From Brevundimonas sp. UBA5713 (lineage in GTDB: Bacteria; Pseudomonadota; Alphaproteobacteria; Caulobacterales; Caulobacteraceae): a stretch of 64,000 nucleotides of DNA. Positions 23,713-32,485 of the stretch are shown here, one piece after another. The stretch covers positions 37,993 through 101,992 of the forward strand of contig NZ_DIGV01000016.1 in assembly GCF_002419815.1 (NCBI RefSeq). Reading direction: 5' to 3'. The notes beneath the pieces are model-generated. The model had not been told where the DNA came from. It did no database searches and saw only the letters and a list, made by a program, of their open reading frames with translations. The translations under genes were made by a program, and so were the position numbers. Positions within the stretch are counted from its first letter, which is position 1. Every line of letters begins with the position of its first letter.

Positions 23713-25788
23713 ATGGCGCGTAAAGACCGCTCCGATCAGGCTCCTGCCAAGCCCCGCCGTTCTTTGCTGGGGCGGTTGTTTTACTGGGCCGCTGTATTGG
23801 CCGTATGGGGGCTGATCTTTGCGGTCGTCTTCTTCGCGGTCTTCGCGCGCGATCTGCCCGACACGTCCAGCCTGTATAATGTCGAGCGACAGCCGTCGGT
23901 CACCTATCTGGACCGATCGGGCGCGCTGATCGCTGTGCGCGGGTCGCAGATGGCCCCGCCGGTCGATCTGGACGCCCTTCCCGACTACGTGCCTGCCGCC
24001 TTTGTGGCCATCGAGGATCGTCGCTACTGGGTGCACCCGGGCTTTGACCCCATCGGTATGAGCCGCGCCATGGCCTCGAACCTGCGCGCCGGTCGCGTGG
24101 TGCAGGGTGGCTCGACCATCACCCAACAGCTGGCCAAGAACCTGTTCCTGACGCCGGACCAGAACCTGAAGCGCAAGGTTCAGGAGCTGATGCTGGCTGT
24201 CTGGCTGGAGGTAAAGTTCAGCAAGGAAGAGATTCTGGCCCTGTATCTGAACCGCGTCTATTTCGGCGCGGGGGCCTATGGCATCGAGGCGGCCTCGCAA
24301 CGCTATTTCGACAAGCCCGCCGAGCGCCTGACCGTGGGCGAGGCCGCCCTTTTGGCCGGCCTGCTGAAAGCCCCGTCGCGCTATTCGCCGGTCAGCGAAA
24401 GCGAACGGGCTGCTGGCCGCGCCACTGTTGTGCTGAACTCCATGGTCGAGACCGGCACCATCACGGCCGCCCAGCGCGACGCCGCTGTGGCCGAGCCGGT
24501 GCGCGTGTCGCGGACCCTGGCCAGCCAGCATGCCCAGTATTTCGTGGACTGGCTGGACAAACAGGTTCGCGGCATGGTCGGTGACCAGACCGAGGACCTG
24601 ATCGTGGAAACCACCCTTGATCTGGCCGTGCAGACCGACGCCGAGCGCGCTGTGCGCCGTATCCTTGACCGCGACAAGGGCAAGGGCGTCGAACAGGCCG
24701 CACTGGTCGCTCTGGATGGTGAAGGTCGCGTTCGCGCCATGATCGGCGGAGCCTCCTACCCTGACAGCCAGTTCAACCGCGCGGTCGATGCCCGCCGTCA
24801 GGCCGGTTCGGCATGGAAGCCATTTGTTTATCTGGCCGCTCTGGAAGCGGGCTACACCCCCGATACGCCTGTGGTGGATCAGGAAGTCACCATCGGCAAC
24901 TGGAAGCCGCGCAACTATTCGGGCCGCTTTAACGGCCCCATGACGCTGGCACAGGCTGTGGCCCAGTCGACCAACACCGTGGCCGCAGACGTGGCCGACA
25001 AGGTGGGCCGTGACAATGTCGCCAGCGTGGCCCGCCGTCTGGGTATCTCGGGCAATATCGGGGTCCAGCCGTCCATGGCTCTGGGTGCGGTCGAAGTCAG
25101 CCCGCTGGAGATGGCGCAGGCCTATGATGCCTTCGCCAATGGCGGTCGTCGCGTCAAAGCCTATGGCATCGACCGTATCCGTACCAAGGACGGCCGCGTC
25201 ATCTATCAACACGCCGGATCGGAAGGCCAGCAGGCCATTCACAATCCGTCGCTTTACTATCTGAACCAGATGCTGCGCGGTGTGGTGACCTCGGGTACGG
25301 GCCGCGCCGCCAACATCGGTGGCCGCGATATCGCCGGTAAGACCGGTACGACCTCTGACTATAAGGACGCGTGGTTCGTCGGCTATACCGGCGGCTTTAC
25401 CGCTGCCGTCTGGGTCGGCAAGGACGACAATACGGCCATGCGCGGCGTAGGCGGGGGCGCGGCACCGACAGCGATCTGGGCCGCCTTCATGCAGTCGGCC
25501 ATGAACCGTCTGGCCGTCCAGTCCATTCCGAACGGTCCGCCCCTACCGGAAGGCTGGGTGCCGCCCGATCCGATTGGCGATCTGATGGGTCAGGTCGAGG
25601 ATCCCTATGACCCGAACCAGATCTATTATGACGAAAATGGCGTCGCCAGCTTTGGCCCGCCGCCGTCCGCCCAGCCGGATCAAGCGCCCGCACAGGCCCC
25701 GCCGCCGGTCCAGATGGCTCCGGAAGGTCAACCCGCGCCCAAGAAGGCCCCGCAGGCCGAGCGTCAGCCTGACGCGGTCTTCTTCTAG
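23713..25788 (+). CDS. Bifunctional penicillin-binding protein, class A (PBP1A family)
   Basis: A 691-residue peptidoglycan synthase. A short basic cytoplasmic tail is followed by one membrane anchor (WAAVLAVWGLIFAVVFFAVF). The GT51 glycosyltransferase has VAIEDRRYWVHPG (catalytic Glu) and GGSTITQQLAKNLFL. The transpeptidase has SxxK in AGSAWKP, SxN as STN, and KTG in GKTGTTSDYKDAWFVGYTGG. A Pro/Gln-rich tail (about 60 residues) ends the chain. ATG 23713 has GAGG 7 bases upstream; the ATG at 23701 overlaps that ribosome site and is less likely. Not in an obvious operon. Confidence 0.93.
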   Translation: MARKDRSDQAPAKPRRSLLGRLFYWAAVLAVWGLIFAVVFFAVFARDLPDTSSLYNVERQPSVTYLDRSGALIAVRGSQMAPPVDLDALPDYVPAAFVAIEDRRYWVHPGFDPIGMSRAMASNLRAGRVVQGGSTITQQLAKNLFLTPDQNLKRKVQELMLAVWLEVKFSKEEILALYLNRVYFGAGAYGIEAASQRYFDKPAERLTVGEAALLAGLLKAPSRYSPVSESERAAGRATVVLNSMVETGTITAAQRDAAVAEPVRVSRTLASQHAQYFVDWLDKQVRGMVGDQTEDLIVETTLDLAVQTDAERAVRRILDRDKGKGVEQAALVALDGEGRVRAMIGGASYPDSQFNRAVDARRQAGSAWKPFVYLAALEAGYTPDTPVVDQEVTIGNWKPRNYSGRFNGPMTLAQAVAQSTNTVAADVADKVGRDNVASVARRLGISGNIGVQPSMALGAVEVSPLEMAQAYDAFANGGRRVKAYGIDRIRTKDGRVIYQHAGSEGQQAIHNPSLYYLNQMLRGVVTSGTGRAANIGGRDIAGKTGTTSDYKDAWFVGYTGGFTAAVWVGKDDNTAMRGVGGGAAPTAIWAAFMQSAMNRLAVQSIPNGPPLPEGWVPPDPIGDLMGQVEDPYDPNQIYYDENGVASFGPPPSAQPDQAPAQAPPPVQMAPEGQPAPKKAPQAERQPDAVFF

Positions 25789-25797
25789 GGCAGGGTT

Positions 25798-26526
25798 TCA
25801 GGTGCCCACGGCATGCAGCGCATTGCCGTGGTCCTTGAGCCAGCGCCGCATGGGTCTGTGATCCCCGATCAGTCGGGTGACCACGGCCCAGTATTCGGGG
25901 CTGTGATCGGCGCGCACCAGATGCGCGACCTCGTGCGCGGCTAGATAGTCTGCCACGGCCTCGGGGGCCATGATGACCCGCCAGCTGTAACGGATCGAGC
26001 GGTTGTGCGGGCTGCAAGAGCCCCAGCGCGAGCGCGTATCGACAATGGAAATCCGCACCGGTCCTTGGCCCAGCGTATTCAGATGGACCGCCGTGCGCGT
26101 TTCCAGAAAACGGCGGGCCTCGCGCTTGAACCAGTTCTCGATGCGGCGGGCAAAAGCCTCGCCCTCGCCGCCCGATCGCAGGACAGGACCTTCGGGGGTT
26201 TCATACAGACGCGCCGCGCCCGCACCGCCCGTAGCTTCCAGCCGTAAAGTACGGCCCAGATAGGTAATCACCTGTCCGGGGATCAGCGGCACCGCATCGG
26301 GCTGGGCTTGCAGGCACTCGGCAATCCAGTCGGCGCGCGACCGGGCGAAGGCCACCGCCTGCGCCAGCGTGTTCGGCGTGGGGGCAATCGCCACCGCCTC
26401 GCCTGCCCGCGCATCGATGCGCACAGACAGTCTGCGCGCCCGCCGGTTTACCGAAAGCCTGAGCGTCTGCCCGTTGCTGAGGGTCAGTCGCTGTCCGTCA
26501 CTATATTTCGGCTGAAACAGCTTCAT
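25798..26526 (-). CDS. YgjP-like zinc metallopeptidase (DUF45, M48-like)
   Basis: A 242-residue protein with the YgjP/DUF45 layout: N-terminal beta strands with VNRRARRLSVRID, then the helical metallopeptidase core with RWGSCS, IRYSWRVIMAP, HEVAHLVRADHS (HExxH zinc site) and DHRPMRRWL. This family is often annotated as a WLM-related or SprT-like peptidase, and its substrate is not established. The ATG at 26526 gives MKLFQPKYSDG and overlaps the end of the PHB depolymerase gene by 26 bases, so the two are probably cotranscribed. A longer reading frame (to 26595) reads the depolymerase end in another frame and was not used. Confidence 0.85.
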   Translation of the reverse strand: MKLFQPKYSDGQRLTLSNGQTLRLSVNRRARRLSVRIDARAGEAVAIAPTPNTLAQAVAFARSRADWIAECLQAQPDAVPLIPGQVITYLGRTLRLEATGGAGAARLYETPEGPVLRSGGEGEAFARRIENWFKREARRFLETRTAVHLNTLGQGPVRISIVDTRSRWGSCSPHNRSIRYSWRVIMAPEAVADYLAAHEVAHLVRADHSPEYWAVVTRLIGDHRPMRRWLKDHGNALHAVGT

Positions 26527-27760
26527 GCTTGGCGATGAAATCCCGTAGCCGCGGATAGATTTCCTCGCGGAAACGGCGACCGTTGAAGACGCCATAATGG
26601 CCTACGTCCGGCTGGACATAAAGCAGGCGATGGCTGTCGGGAATATTGGGCGTCAGCACGTGGGCGGCCTGGGTCTGGCCCACGCCGGAAATGTCGTCCT
26701 TCTCGCCTTCGATGGTAGCCAGGGCAATGTCACGGATTTGGCTCAAGTCCACCTTGTGTCCGCGATGCTCCAACAAGCCGCGCGCCAGCAGGTGCTGCTG
26801 GAAGACGATGTCAATGGTTTGCAGGTAGAACTCTTCGGTCAGATCCAGCACCGACAGGTATTCGTCGTAGAATTCCTCGTGTTTCTCGACCCCGTCACCG
26901 TCTCCGGCCACCAGATCGCCGAAATAGCGGCGGTGGGCGTCGATGTGCTTTTCCTCGTTCATCGACATGAAGCTGTAGAGCTGCACAAAGCCCGGATAGA
27001 CGCGGCGCCCCAGACCCGGATAGGGCCACGGCACCGTGTGGATCATGTTGGACTTGAACCAGGTGAACGGCTTTTCCTCGGCCAGCTGGTTGGTCACTGT
27101 CGGTGACAGGCGCGCGTCAATGGGCGAACCCATAAAGGACATGGAAGCCGGACGGTTCGGATGGTCTTCCTCGGCCATCAGGGCACAGGCGGCCAGAACC
27201 GGGGGTCCGGGCTGACACACGGCCACGACGTGCGGGCGACCACCGACAGCGGCGATCATTTCGCGCACATGGTCGATATAGTCGTAGAAGTCGAAACGGC
27301 CTTCCAGCATGGGGACCTGACGGGCGTTGCTCCAGTCGGTCACATAGACATCATGGTCGGCGATGAAGGCGTCGACCGTGCCGCGCAGCAGGGTGGCATA
27401 ATGGCCCGACAACGGTGCCACGATAATAACCTTGGGCGCATCCAGCGTGCGGCCCGCAGCCTTCACGTCTTCGGCATGGCGCGAAAAACGCAGCAGACGG
27501 CACCACGGCGAGCGCCACGCCACCTCGATCTCGGTGGCAACCGGCACGCCATCAACGTCCACCACATCCAGTCGCCATTCGGGTTTGCCATAGCGACGGG
27601 TCAGGCTTTCGAACAGTTCTGCCGAAGCAAAGGCCGTACGCCCCAGCGCCGTCTCGGCGGCGGGGTTCAGCGGCGAACTCCAGAACTGGCGGGCCATTTG
27701 AGCCCCGAAACGAAAGGGGGCGGCAGAGTTATAGGCAAGCTCGTGCAGGGCGTAGAGCAT
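26501..27760 (-). CDS. phaZ: Intracellular polyhydroxybutyrate depolymerase
   Basis: A 419-residue intracellular PHB depolymerase of the PhaZ type with a Cys nucleophile. Visible: the N-terminal MLYALHELAYNSAAPFRFGA signature, VIIVAPLSGHYATLLRGTV, DVYVTDWSNAR, and VVAVCQPGPPVLAACAL, where a Cys replaces the usual Ser in the nucleophile elbow. The C-terminal VGHYGVFNGRRF holds the catalytic His. It lacks a signal peptide, so it acts on the cell's own granules to release 3-hydroxybutyrate units. The PHB synthase is not in this window. It overlaps the downstream YgjP-like gene. Confidence 0.93.
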   Translation of the reverse strand: MLYALHELAYNSAAPFRFGAQMARQFWSSPLNPAAETALGRTAFASAELFESLTRRYGKPEWRLDVVDVDGVPVATEIEVAWRSPWCRLLRFSRHAEDVKAAGRTLDAPKVIIVAPLSGHYATLLRGTVDAFIADHDVYVTDWSNARQVPMLEGRFDFYDYIDHVREMIAAVGGRPHVVAVCQPGPPVLAACALMAEEDHPNRPASMSFMGSPIDARLSPTVTNQLAEEKPFTWFKSNMIHTVPWPYPGLGRRVYPGFVQLYSFMSMNEEKHIDAHRRYFGDLVAGDGDGVEKHEEFYDEYLSVLDLTEEFYLQTIDIVFQQHLLARGLLEHRGHKVDLSQIRDIALATIEGEKDDISGVGQTQAAHVLTPNIPDSHRLLYVQPDVGHYGVFNGRRFREEIYPRLRDFIAKHEAVSAEI

Positions 27761-27864
27761 GGACGTCCGGTCAAGACACCCGGTTACGGGCGAGGGTTAC
27801 AGTTATGCTGCAACGCACAATGAACCATGCTCTTTCGCCAAAGGGAAGCTTGAGGATGTAAACC

Positions 27865-28485
27865 TTAGCCCGCAGCCATGGTGTCACGCACCAGCTTGAC
27901 CGTGCGGTCCGGTCCCAGATCGTGCGTCACCGCTGTGCGGAACTTGCCGTCGGGACCCATCAGATAGACGGTCAGCGAGTGGTTCATGGTGTAGCCCTCA
28001 CCCTCGCCCACCTTTTGATAGTAGGCGCGGTAAGCTTTGGAGGCCTGCTGGATCTGCTCATCCGTGCCGGTCAGGCCGATAACGCCCTTCGGGAAGCCGT
28101 CGGAGGACAGATAGTCCTTTAGCATCTGCGGCGTATCGCGCTCGGGATCGACGCTGATGAAGACGATTTGCAGATCCTTGGCGTCTTCACCCAGTTCGGT
28201 CTGAACGCGTTCCAGAACGCCCAGCGTGGTCGGGCAATAGTCCGGGCAATAGGTGAAGCCAAAGAAGACCAGGCTCCACTTGCCCTCGAGGATCGACTGA
28301 TCGACCGTCTGGCCCTCCTGATTGACCAGCGTGAAGTCCCCGCCCACCAGAGGTTGGCCACTGGCAACGGCGGTACCGCCCTGTCCCTGACTACGGCCAT
28401 TGACGACCACCATGGTTACCAGAGCCAGTGCAATGGCAATCACCAGACAGCTGGCGGCCAGAATGATGATCGAACGACGGGGCAT
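27865..28485 (-). CDS. senC: SCO1/SenC family copper chaperone
   Basis: A 206-residue membrane-anchored thioredoxin-fold protein for copper delivery to cytochrome oxidase. The N-terminal anchor is IIILAASCLVIAIALALVTM. The copper site is CPDYC in FGFTYCPDYCPTTLG, plus the His of MNHSLTVYLM, the usual Sco ligand set. ATG 28485 has AGAAG upstream; a TTG 12 bases earlier is a poorer choice. It is divergent from regB with only 73 bases between them. The same three genes cluster in Rhodobacter (regB, senC, regA), supporting a link to respiratory redox control. Confidence 0.93.
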   Translation of the reverse strand: MPRRSIIILAASCLVIAIALALVTMVVVNGRSQGQGGTAVASGQPLVGGDFTLVNQEGQTVDQSILEGKWSLVFFGFTYCPDYCPTTLGVLERVQTELGEDAKDLQIVFISVDPERDTPQMLKDYLSSDGFPKGVIGLTGTDEQIQQASKAYRAYYQKVGEGEGYTMNHSLTVYLMGPDGKFRTAVTHDLGPDRTVKLVRDTMAAG

Positions 28486-28558
28486 GGCTTCTCGCAAACT
28501 TTCAATCAGGACGACGCACCACAGTGCTTGAAGGACCGACAGGGTCTATAGAAGAGGC

Positions 28559-30061
28559 GTGAACGCTAAAGAAGCCCCCTCCCTGTCGCAGGCTGTCGCC
28601 GCTGCCGCCGGTAGTGCGTCCGGACTGCTGGGTCTGACCGAGGGTCCGCGTCGCGGTCGTGGCCTTCCGCTTCGTACCCTGATCATCCTGCGCTGGCTGT
28701 CCATCATGGGGCAGCTGATTGCGGTGTTGACCGCCTATTTCGTCCTGCACTTCGCCTTGCCGATCCAGCAGGCTCTGTCCGTCATCGGTGCCGCCATAGT
28801 GATGAACATCATCGCCATGGCCCGCTCGCGCCACATCGGCCTCAGCCAGCCCGATCCCATGCGGACCACCGTGCAGCTGGCCTTTGACCTGATGCAACTG
28901 GCCCTGCTGCTGGCGCTGACGGGCGGATTGGCCAATCCCTTCTGCCTGTTGCTGGTGGCCCCTCTGACCATTGCCGCCTCCAGCCTGCCGATCCGGCACA
29001 CGGTCGGTCTGGGCCTGCTGGGTGTGGCCTGTGTGATCGTACTTTACCACTGGTCCCTGCCCCTGCCGTGGCTGGTACACGAGGAACTGCACTTGCCAGG
29101 TCTGTACCGTCAGGAGCTGGGCCTGGCCCTGATGACGGGCATGCTGTTCATCTCCGGCTATACGTGGAAGGTCGCCGCCGACGCTGACAAGCTGGAGCTG
29201 GCACTGGCTACAACGCAGGACGTTCTGCAACGCGAGCAGAGCCTTGCCGCCATCGGCGGCTTGGCCGCCGCCGCCGCCCACGAACTGGGCACCCCCTTGG
29301 CGACTATTCAAGTGGTGGCGCGCGAGATGCTGAGGAACGCGCCCGAAGGCTCGCCCGAGGCCGAGGATGCCGCCCTGATCCTGCAACAGGCCGAGCGGTG
29401 CCGCGACATCCTCAACCAGTTGTCCAACTCGCCCGACGAAGGCGATGCCCTGTTTGCGGACATCGAGTTGAAGTCCATGCTGCAAGAGGTGGCCAGCCCG
29501 CACGAGGGCTTCGACCTGACGTTCGATCTTTCGGTGCAATCGGCGGGCAACCAGCCCGTACCGCGTATCCGCCGCCTGCCCGAGGTGATCCATGGCCTGT
29601 CGGCTCTGGTGGAGAACGCGGCGGATTTCGCGTCCAGCCGCGTGACCCTGTCGGCGACGGTGGATGCAGGCTGGATCGCCATCGACATTATCGACGACGG
29701 GCCGGGCTTTGCCTCGGATGTCATCCCGCGCTTGGGTGAGCCCTACGTGACTACCCGCCCCCAAAGCAAAGCCCGCCGCGCCCTGGCGGCCCAGCTGACG
29801 CAGGCCACGAAACGTTCTCAGGCACCATCGACCGCCCCCGCCATTGCCCCCAGTCAGGGCGGCATGGGGCTGGGCTTCTTTATTGCCCGCACCCTGTTGG
29901 AGCGGACCGGTGCAAAGGTGTCGATCGGTGATGCCGGCCCTGCCGATAAAGGCCAAAACCGTGGCGCGCGTGTTTCCGTCCGCTGGCCGCGCCAGCGGCT
30001 GGAAGTCCCCGGCCACTATGAGGGCGACAAGGTGGAACCCAATGTCGCAGTCAGGGGCTAA
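28559..30061 (+). CDS. regB: Redox sensor histidine kinase, RegB/PrrB/ActS family
   Basis: A 500-residue sensor kinase. Six membrane helices span about 35-205. Between helices lies GGLANPF, the family's quinone-sensing GGxxNPF motif. The phosphoacceptor box is AAAHELGTPLATI with His241, and the catalytic domain has N (VENAADF), G1 (DDGPGF) and G2 (GGMGLGFFIARTL) boxes. Cys281 in QAERCRDIL lies exactly 40 residues after His241, as the redox-active Cys265 does after His225 in Rhodobacter RegB. An Ala/Gln/Ser-rich insert (about 400-435) sits in the ATP lid. GTG start with GAAGAGG. It should phosphorylate RegA, encoded 52 bases downstream. Confidence 0.92.
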   Translation: MNAKEAPSLSQAVAAAAGSASGLLGLTEGPRRGRGLPLRTLIILRWLSIMGQLIAVLTAYFVLHFALPIQQALSVIGAAIVMNIIAMARSRHIGLSQPDPMRTTVQLAFDLMQLALLLALTGGLANPFCLLLVAPLTIAASSLPIRHTVGLGLLGVACVIVLYHWSLPLPWLVHEELHLPGLYRQELGLALMTGMLFISGYTWKVAADADKLELALATTQDVLQREQSLAAIGGLAAAAAHELGTPLATIQVVAREMLRNAPEGSPEAEDAALILQQAERCRDILNQLSNSPDEGDALFADIELKSMLQEVASPHEGFDLTFDLSVQSAGNQPVPRIRRLPEVIHGLSALVENAADFASSRVTLSATVDAGWIAIDIIDDGPGFASDVIPRLGEPYVTTRPQSKARRALAAQLTQATKRSQAPSTAPAIAPSQGGMGLGFFIARTLLERTGAKVSIGDAGPADKGQNRGARVSVRWPRQRLEVPGHYEGDKVEPNVAVRG

Positions 30062-30113
30062 CGCCTTGACCTTGACCGATCAAAACCCGACCTGAGGCTC
30101 AGGAGAACCGTAT

Positions 30114-30668
30114 ATGTCCGAACTCGAGATCCAGATCGCTGCCCTGTCCGACAAGAGCCTGCTGTTGTTAGACGACGATCAGGCGCTGCGGACCCGTTTG
30201 GGCCGCGCTCTGGAAAGCCGCGGATTTCAGGTGACCCTCGCAGCGTCTCTGGCCGAGGCCATGGAGGCTCTGCGCCAGAACCTGCCGGCCTTCGCCGTGC
30301 TGGACATGAGACTGGAAGACGGTAACGGACTGAAGATTGTGGAGGCCATCCGCGACCGTCGCGACGATGCCCGCATCGTCATGCTGACCGGCTATGGCGC
30401 GATTGCCACCGCCGTGGCCGCTGTAAAGGCTGGTGCGGTGGACTATCTGCAAAAGCCCGCCGATGCAGACGACGTGGTCAAGGCCCTGCTGTCGTCCGGC
30501 GAAGCGCCCGAGCCGCCCGAAAACCCCATGAGCGCCGACCGCGTGCGTTGGGAGCATATCCAGCGCGTGTTCGAACTGTGCGACCAGAACGTTTCAGAGA
30601 CCGCGCGTCGCCTCGGCATGCACCGCCGTACGCTGCAACGGATTCTGGCCAAGCGCGCGCCTCGTTGA
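30114..30668 (+). CDS. regA: Response regulator RegA/PrrA/ActR
   Basis: A 184-residue global redox response regulator. The receiver domain has LLLLDDDQALRTRL (acidic pocket), AVLDMRLEDGNGL with the phosphoacceptor Asp, VMLTGYG and the Lys of DYLQKPA. A Pro-rich hinge (SSGEAPEPPENPMS) leads to a Fis-type helix-turn-helix (NVSETARRLGMHRRTLQRIL) near the C-terminus, which is highly conserved in the family. It follows regB in the same transcript and should bind promoters for respiration, carbon or nitrogen metabolism. AGGAGAACC precedes the ATG. Confidence 0.94.
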   Translation: MSELEIQIAALSDKSLLLLDDDQALRTRLGRALESRGFQVTLAASLAEAMEALRQNLPAFAVLDMRLEDGNGLKIVEAIRDRRDDARIVMLTGYGAIATAVAAVKAGAVDYLQKPADADDVVKALLSSGEAPEPPENPMSADRVRWEHIQRVFELCDQNVSETARRLGMHRRTLQRILAKRAPR

Positions 30669-30673
30669 TCTGG

Positions 30674-30694
30674 TTCGACGCATATAGCGTCGAA
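30674..30694 (+). terminator. Hairpin after regA
   Basis: TTCGACGC (30674-30681), loop, GCGTCGAA (30687-30694) is an 8-bp perfect stem six bases after the regA stop. There is no good T run, so it may stabilise the transcript 3' end rather than terminate on its own. Confidence 0.45.
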
Positions 30695-30766
30695 CGAGGC
30701 TTTACGCCCTAACGCTCACGTCACGGACACTCGCTGCTTGAGGGCTTAAAGCCTTTCCTGCGATCC

Positions 30767-31222
30767 CTACACCTCAGCCCGCGCCATCCTGAAGGCGCTT
30801 AGCCTGCCGAAGGCGATCAGCATGGCTTTTCGGCGGGCAGCAGCCAGAGGCTCTGGTGCCGCGTCGCGTATGACGGCCCCACCGAAACGGTCGGCATAGA
30901 TCAGTCCCGGTTCTTGCGGCAGCACGCCTTCGGGAAATTCAGGGGCGACAGCGAAATAGAAGGCATCGCAATAGGGCGCGTACTCGTGCCATTTGCGATC
31001 GACGCGATAGTCGTCGATGCCGGACTTCACCTCCACAATGATGATCTCGCCCTTACGGCCCAGCGCTAGCACATCGGCGCGCCGTCCGTTGGGCAGCCGC
31101 ACCTCCATCAACGGCGCATAGCCCATGTCGGCCAACAGCTTGGCCGCGCCGCGCGTGACCGCGTGCGTCACTTCGGGGCGGGTGAAGCCGAGTTCGATTG
31201 CAGGGACGGATGCGGACGCCAT
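30767..31222 (-). CDS. mmcB: MmcB family DNA repair protein
   Basis: A 151-residue PD-(D/E)XK nuclease-fold protein. GRRADVLALGRKGEIIIVEVK contains the Asp and the Glu-x-Lys of the metal site (quoted in part: RADVLALG, then IIIVEVKS). The remainder, KWHEYAPYCDAFYFAVAPEF then LIYADRFGGAVIRD, is typical of MmcB/DUF1052. In Caulobacter MmcB is SOS-induced and supports mitomycin C tolerance, probably with the ImuA-ImuB-DnaE2 mutasome. None of those partners is in this window, and I did not identify a LexA box in the short upstream gap. Confidence 0.88.
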   Translation of the reverse strand: MASASVPAIELGFTRPEVTHAVTRGAAKLLADMGYAPLMEVRLPNGRRADVLALGRKGEIIIVEVKSGIDDYRVDRKWHEYAPYCDAFYFAVAPEFPEGVLPQEPGLIYADRFGGAVIRDAAPEPLAAARRKAMLIAFGRLSAFRMARAEV

Positions 31223-31240
31223 GCCCGCATTATGTTCCGC

Positions 31241-31825
31241 CTATGTTCCGGTTACAAGACGCGCGCGGTTGATCTGCCATTCGGCCTTGGTCTGACCCCA
31301 GATGTTGCAGGTCAGCTCATGGAAAGGGACCGGCAGCGGCTTTGGCCCCTGATTATAGGAGCCCAGCTTTTCAGCGACCTTTTCGGACGGTGTGTTTCGG
31401 GGATCGATGCAGTGGATCACATCACTCCAACCCAGCACGTCAAAAGCATAGTCGATGGTGGCGATGGCGGCTTCGAGCGCATAGCCCTTGCCATGGGCGT
31501 CGGGGTGCAGGCTCCAGCCTACCTCGCGGCCGGGCCATCCATAAGGGTGCAGCGGCCCGATCCGGCCCAGCCACAGGCCTGTCTGCTTGTCCAGCACCGA
31601 GAACATGCCCTCGCCGTGAAGCGCCCACATACCGACGACCGTCGCCATTGTGCGCCAGACCTGGTGTTTGGACTGGACACCACCGATGAATTGGCTGGCC
31701 TCTTCGTCAGCCAGCAGTTCGCACCAGCGCGGAAAGTCTTCCAGTGTCGGCGGACGCAGGATCAGTCGTCCGGTCTCGAGGGTGGGCCCGACGCGGGTTT
31801 CAGTGGTTCCGGTCCAAGGCGTCAC
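31241..31825 (-). CDS. GNAT family N-acetyltransferase, RimJ/RimL-like
   Basis: A 194-residue acetyltransferase: TGRLILRPPTLEDFPRW at the start is the RimJ/RimL-type opening, EVGWSLHPDAHGKGYALEA contains the acetyl-CoA binding R/Q-x-x-G-x-G/A-like turn, and VIHCIDPRNTPSEKVAEKLG is motif B. The start is GTG at 31825, whose TGA overlaps the stop of the upstream thpR gene (GTGA), implying translational coupling. The acceptor could be an amino acid, antibiotic or protein N-terminus; sequence does not decide. Confidence 0.87.
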   Translation of the reverse strand: MTPWTGTTETRVGPTLETGRLILRPPTLEDFPRWCELLADEEASQFIGGVQSKHQVWRTMATVVGMWALHGEGMFSVLDKQTGLWLGRIGPLHPYGWPGREVGWSLHPDAHGKGYALEAAIATIDYAFDVLGWSDVIHCIDPRNTPSEKVAEKLGSYNQGPKPLPVPFHELTCNIWGQTKAEWQINRARLVTGT

Positions 31826-32361
31826 AGATAATATTCCCTCTCCAGAGTATAGACGCTGCCGTCGCGGGTCAGGACGCTGGAATAGAGGCCAAACGTATCG
31901 AACCTGATGGGTGGCGACTGGAGCAGGTTGTGCCCTGTCATCCAAGCCCCGATCCTGTTCGTGTCGGTATGGGGTTTCAGATAGGCCAGGGTCACATGCG
32001 GGCGGTATTCGCGCCGCTCGGGCGGCAGGCCCGCGCGCGCGCCCGCCGACTTGCACCGCGCAGCCAGCTGGCTCAGCGCCTCATTGGGCTTAACCCCCGC
32101 CCACAGGGTCTGGCTCTGGTGGTTGTCGCCAAAGGCCCCTACCCCGTTCAGTTCCACATCAAACGCGCCGCGGCCTTCGGCTCGTACCAACTCCGAGGCC
32201 AGATCATCGGCCTGACGCTCGGTAGCCTCGCCGTAAAAAGCCAGGGTGATGTGCAACTGTTCCAGCGGACGCCATTTGGCACCCGGCAGTCCGGTCTGAC
32301 GGCGTGCCAGCGTATCGGCGATGTGTTCGGGGACGTGCAGTGCGGTGAACAATCTGAGCAT
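31822..32361 (-). CDS. thpR: RNA 2',3'-cyclic phosphodiesterase (2'-5' RNA ligase family)
   Basis: A 179-residue 2H phosphoesterase. The two catalytic HxTx motifs are HITLAF (about residue 38) and HVTLAY (about 125), with RLFTALHVPE at the start and FGLYSSVLTRDGSVYTLER at the end, as in ThpR. The family opens 2',3'-cyclic phosphates on RNA to 2'-phosphates. The ATG at 32361 gives the family N-terminus MLRLFTAL; open sequence further upstream has no counterpart. It overlaps the acetyltransferase gene by 4 bases. Confidence 0.9.
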   Translation of the reverse strand: MLRLFTALHVPEHIADTLARRQTGLPGAKWRPLEQLHITLAFYGEATERQADDLASELVRAEGRGAFDVELNGVGAFGDNHQSQTLWAGVKPNEALSQLAARCKSAGARAGLPPERREYRPHVTLAYLKPHTDTNRIGAWMTGHNLLQSPPIRFDTFGLYSSVLTRDGSVYTLEREYYL

Positions 32362-32485
32362 GCGACTGTTGGTAGCGGCTGGAACGCACGACTTAAAGAC
32401 GGGTTTTCCTTGCATAGGAGGCTGGCTGACCCGATATTTCGGGCAAGGTCGGCATACTCCGACCATTTGGGAGACGAATTTCGCG

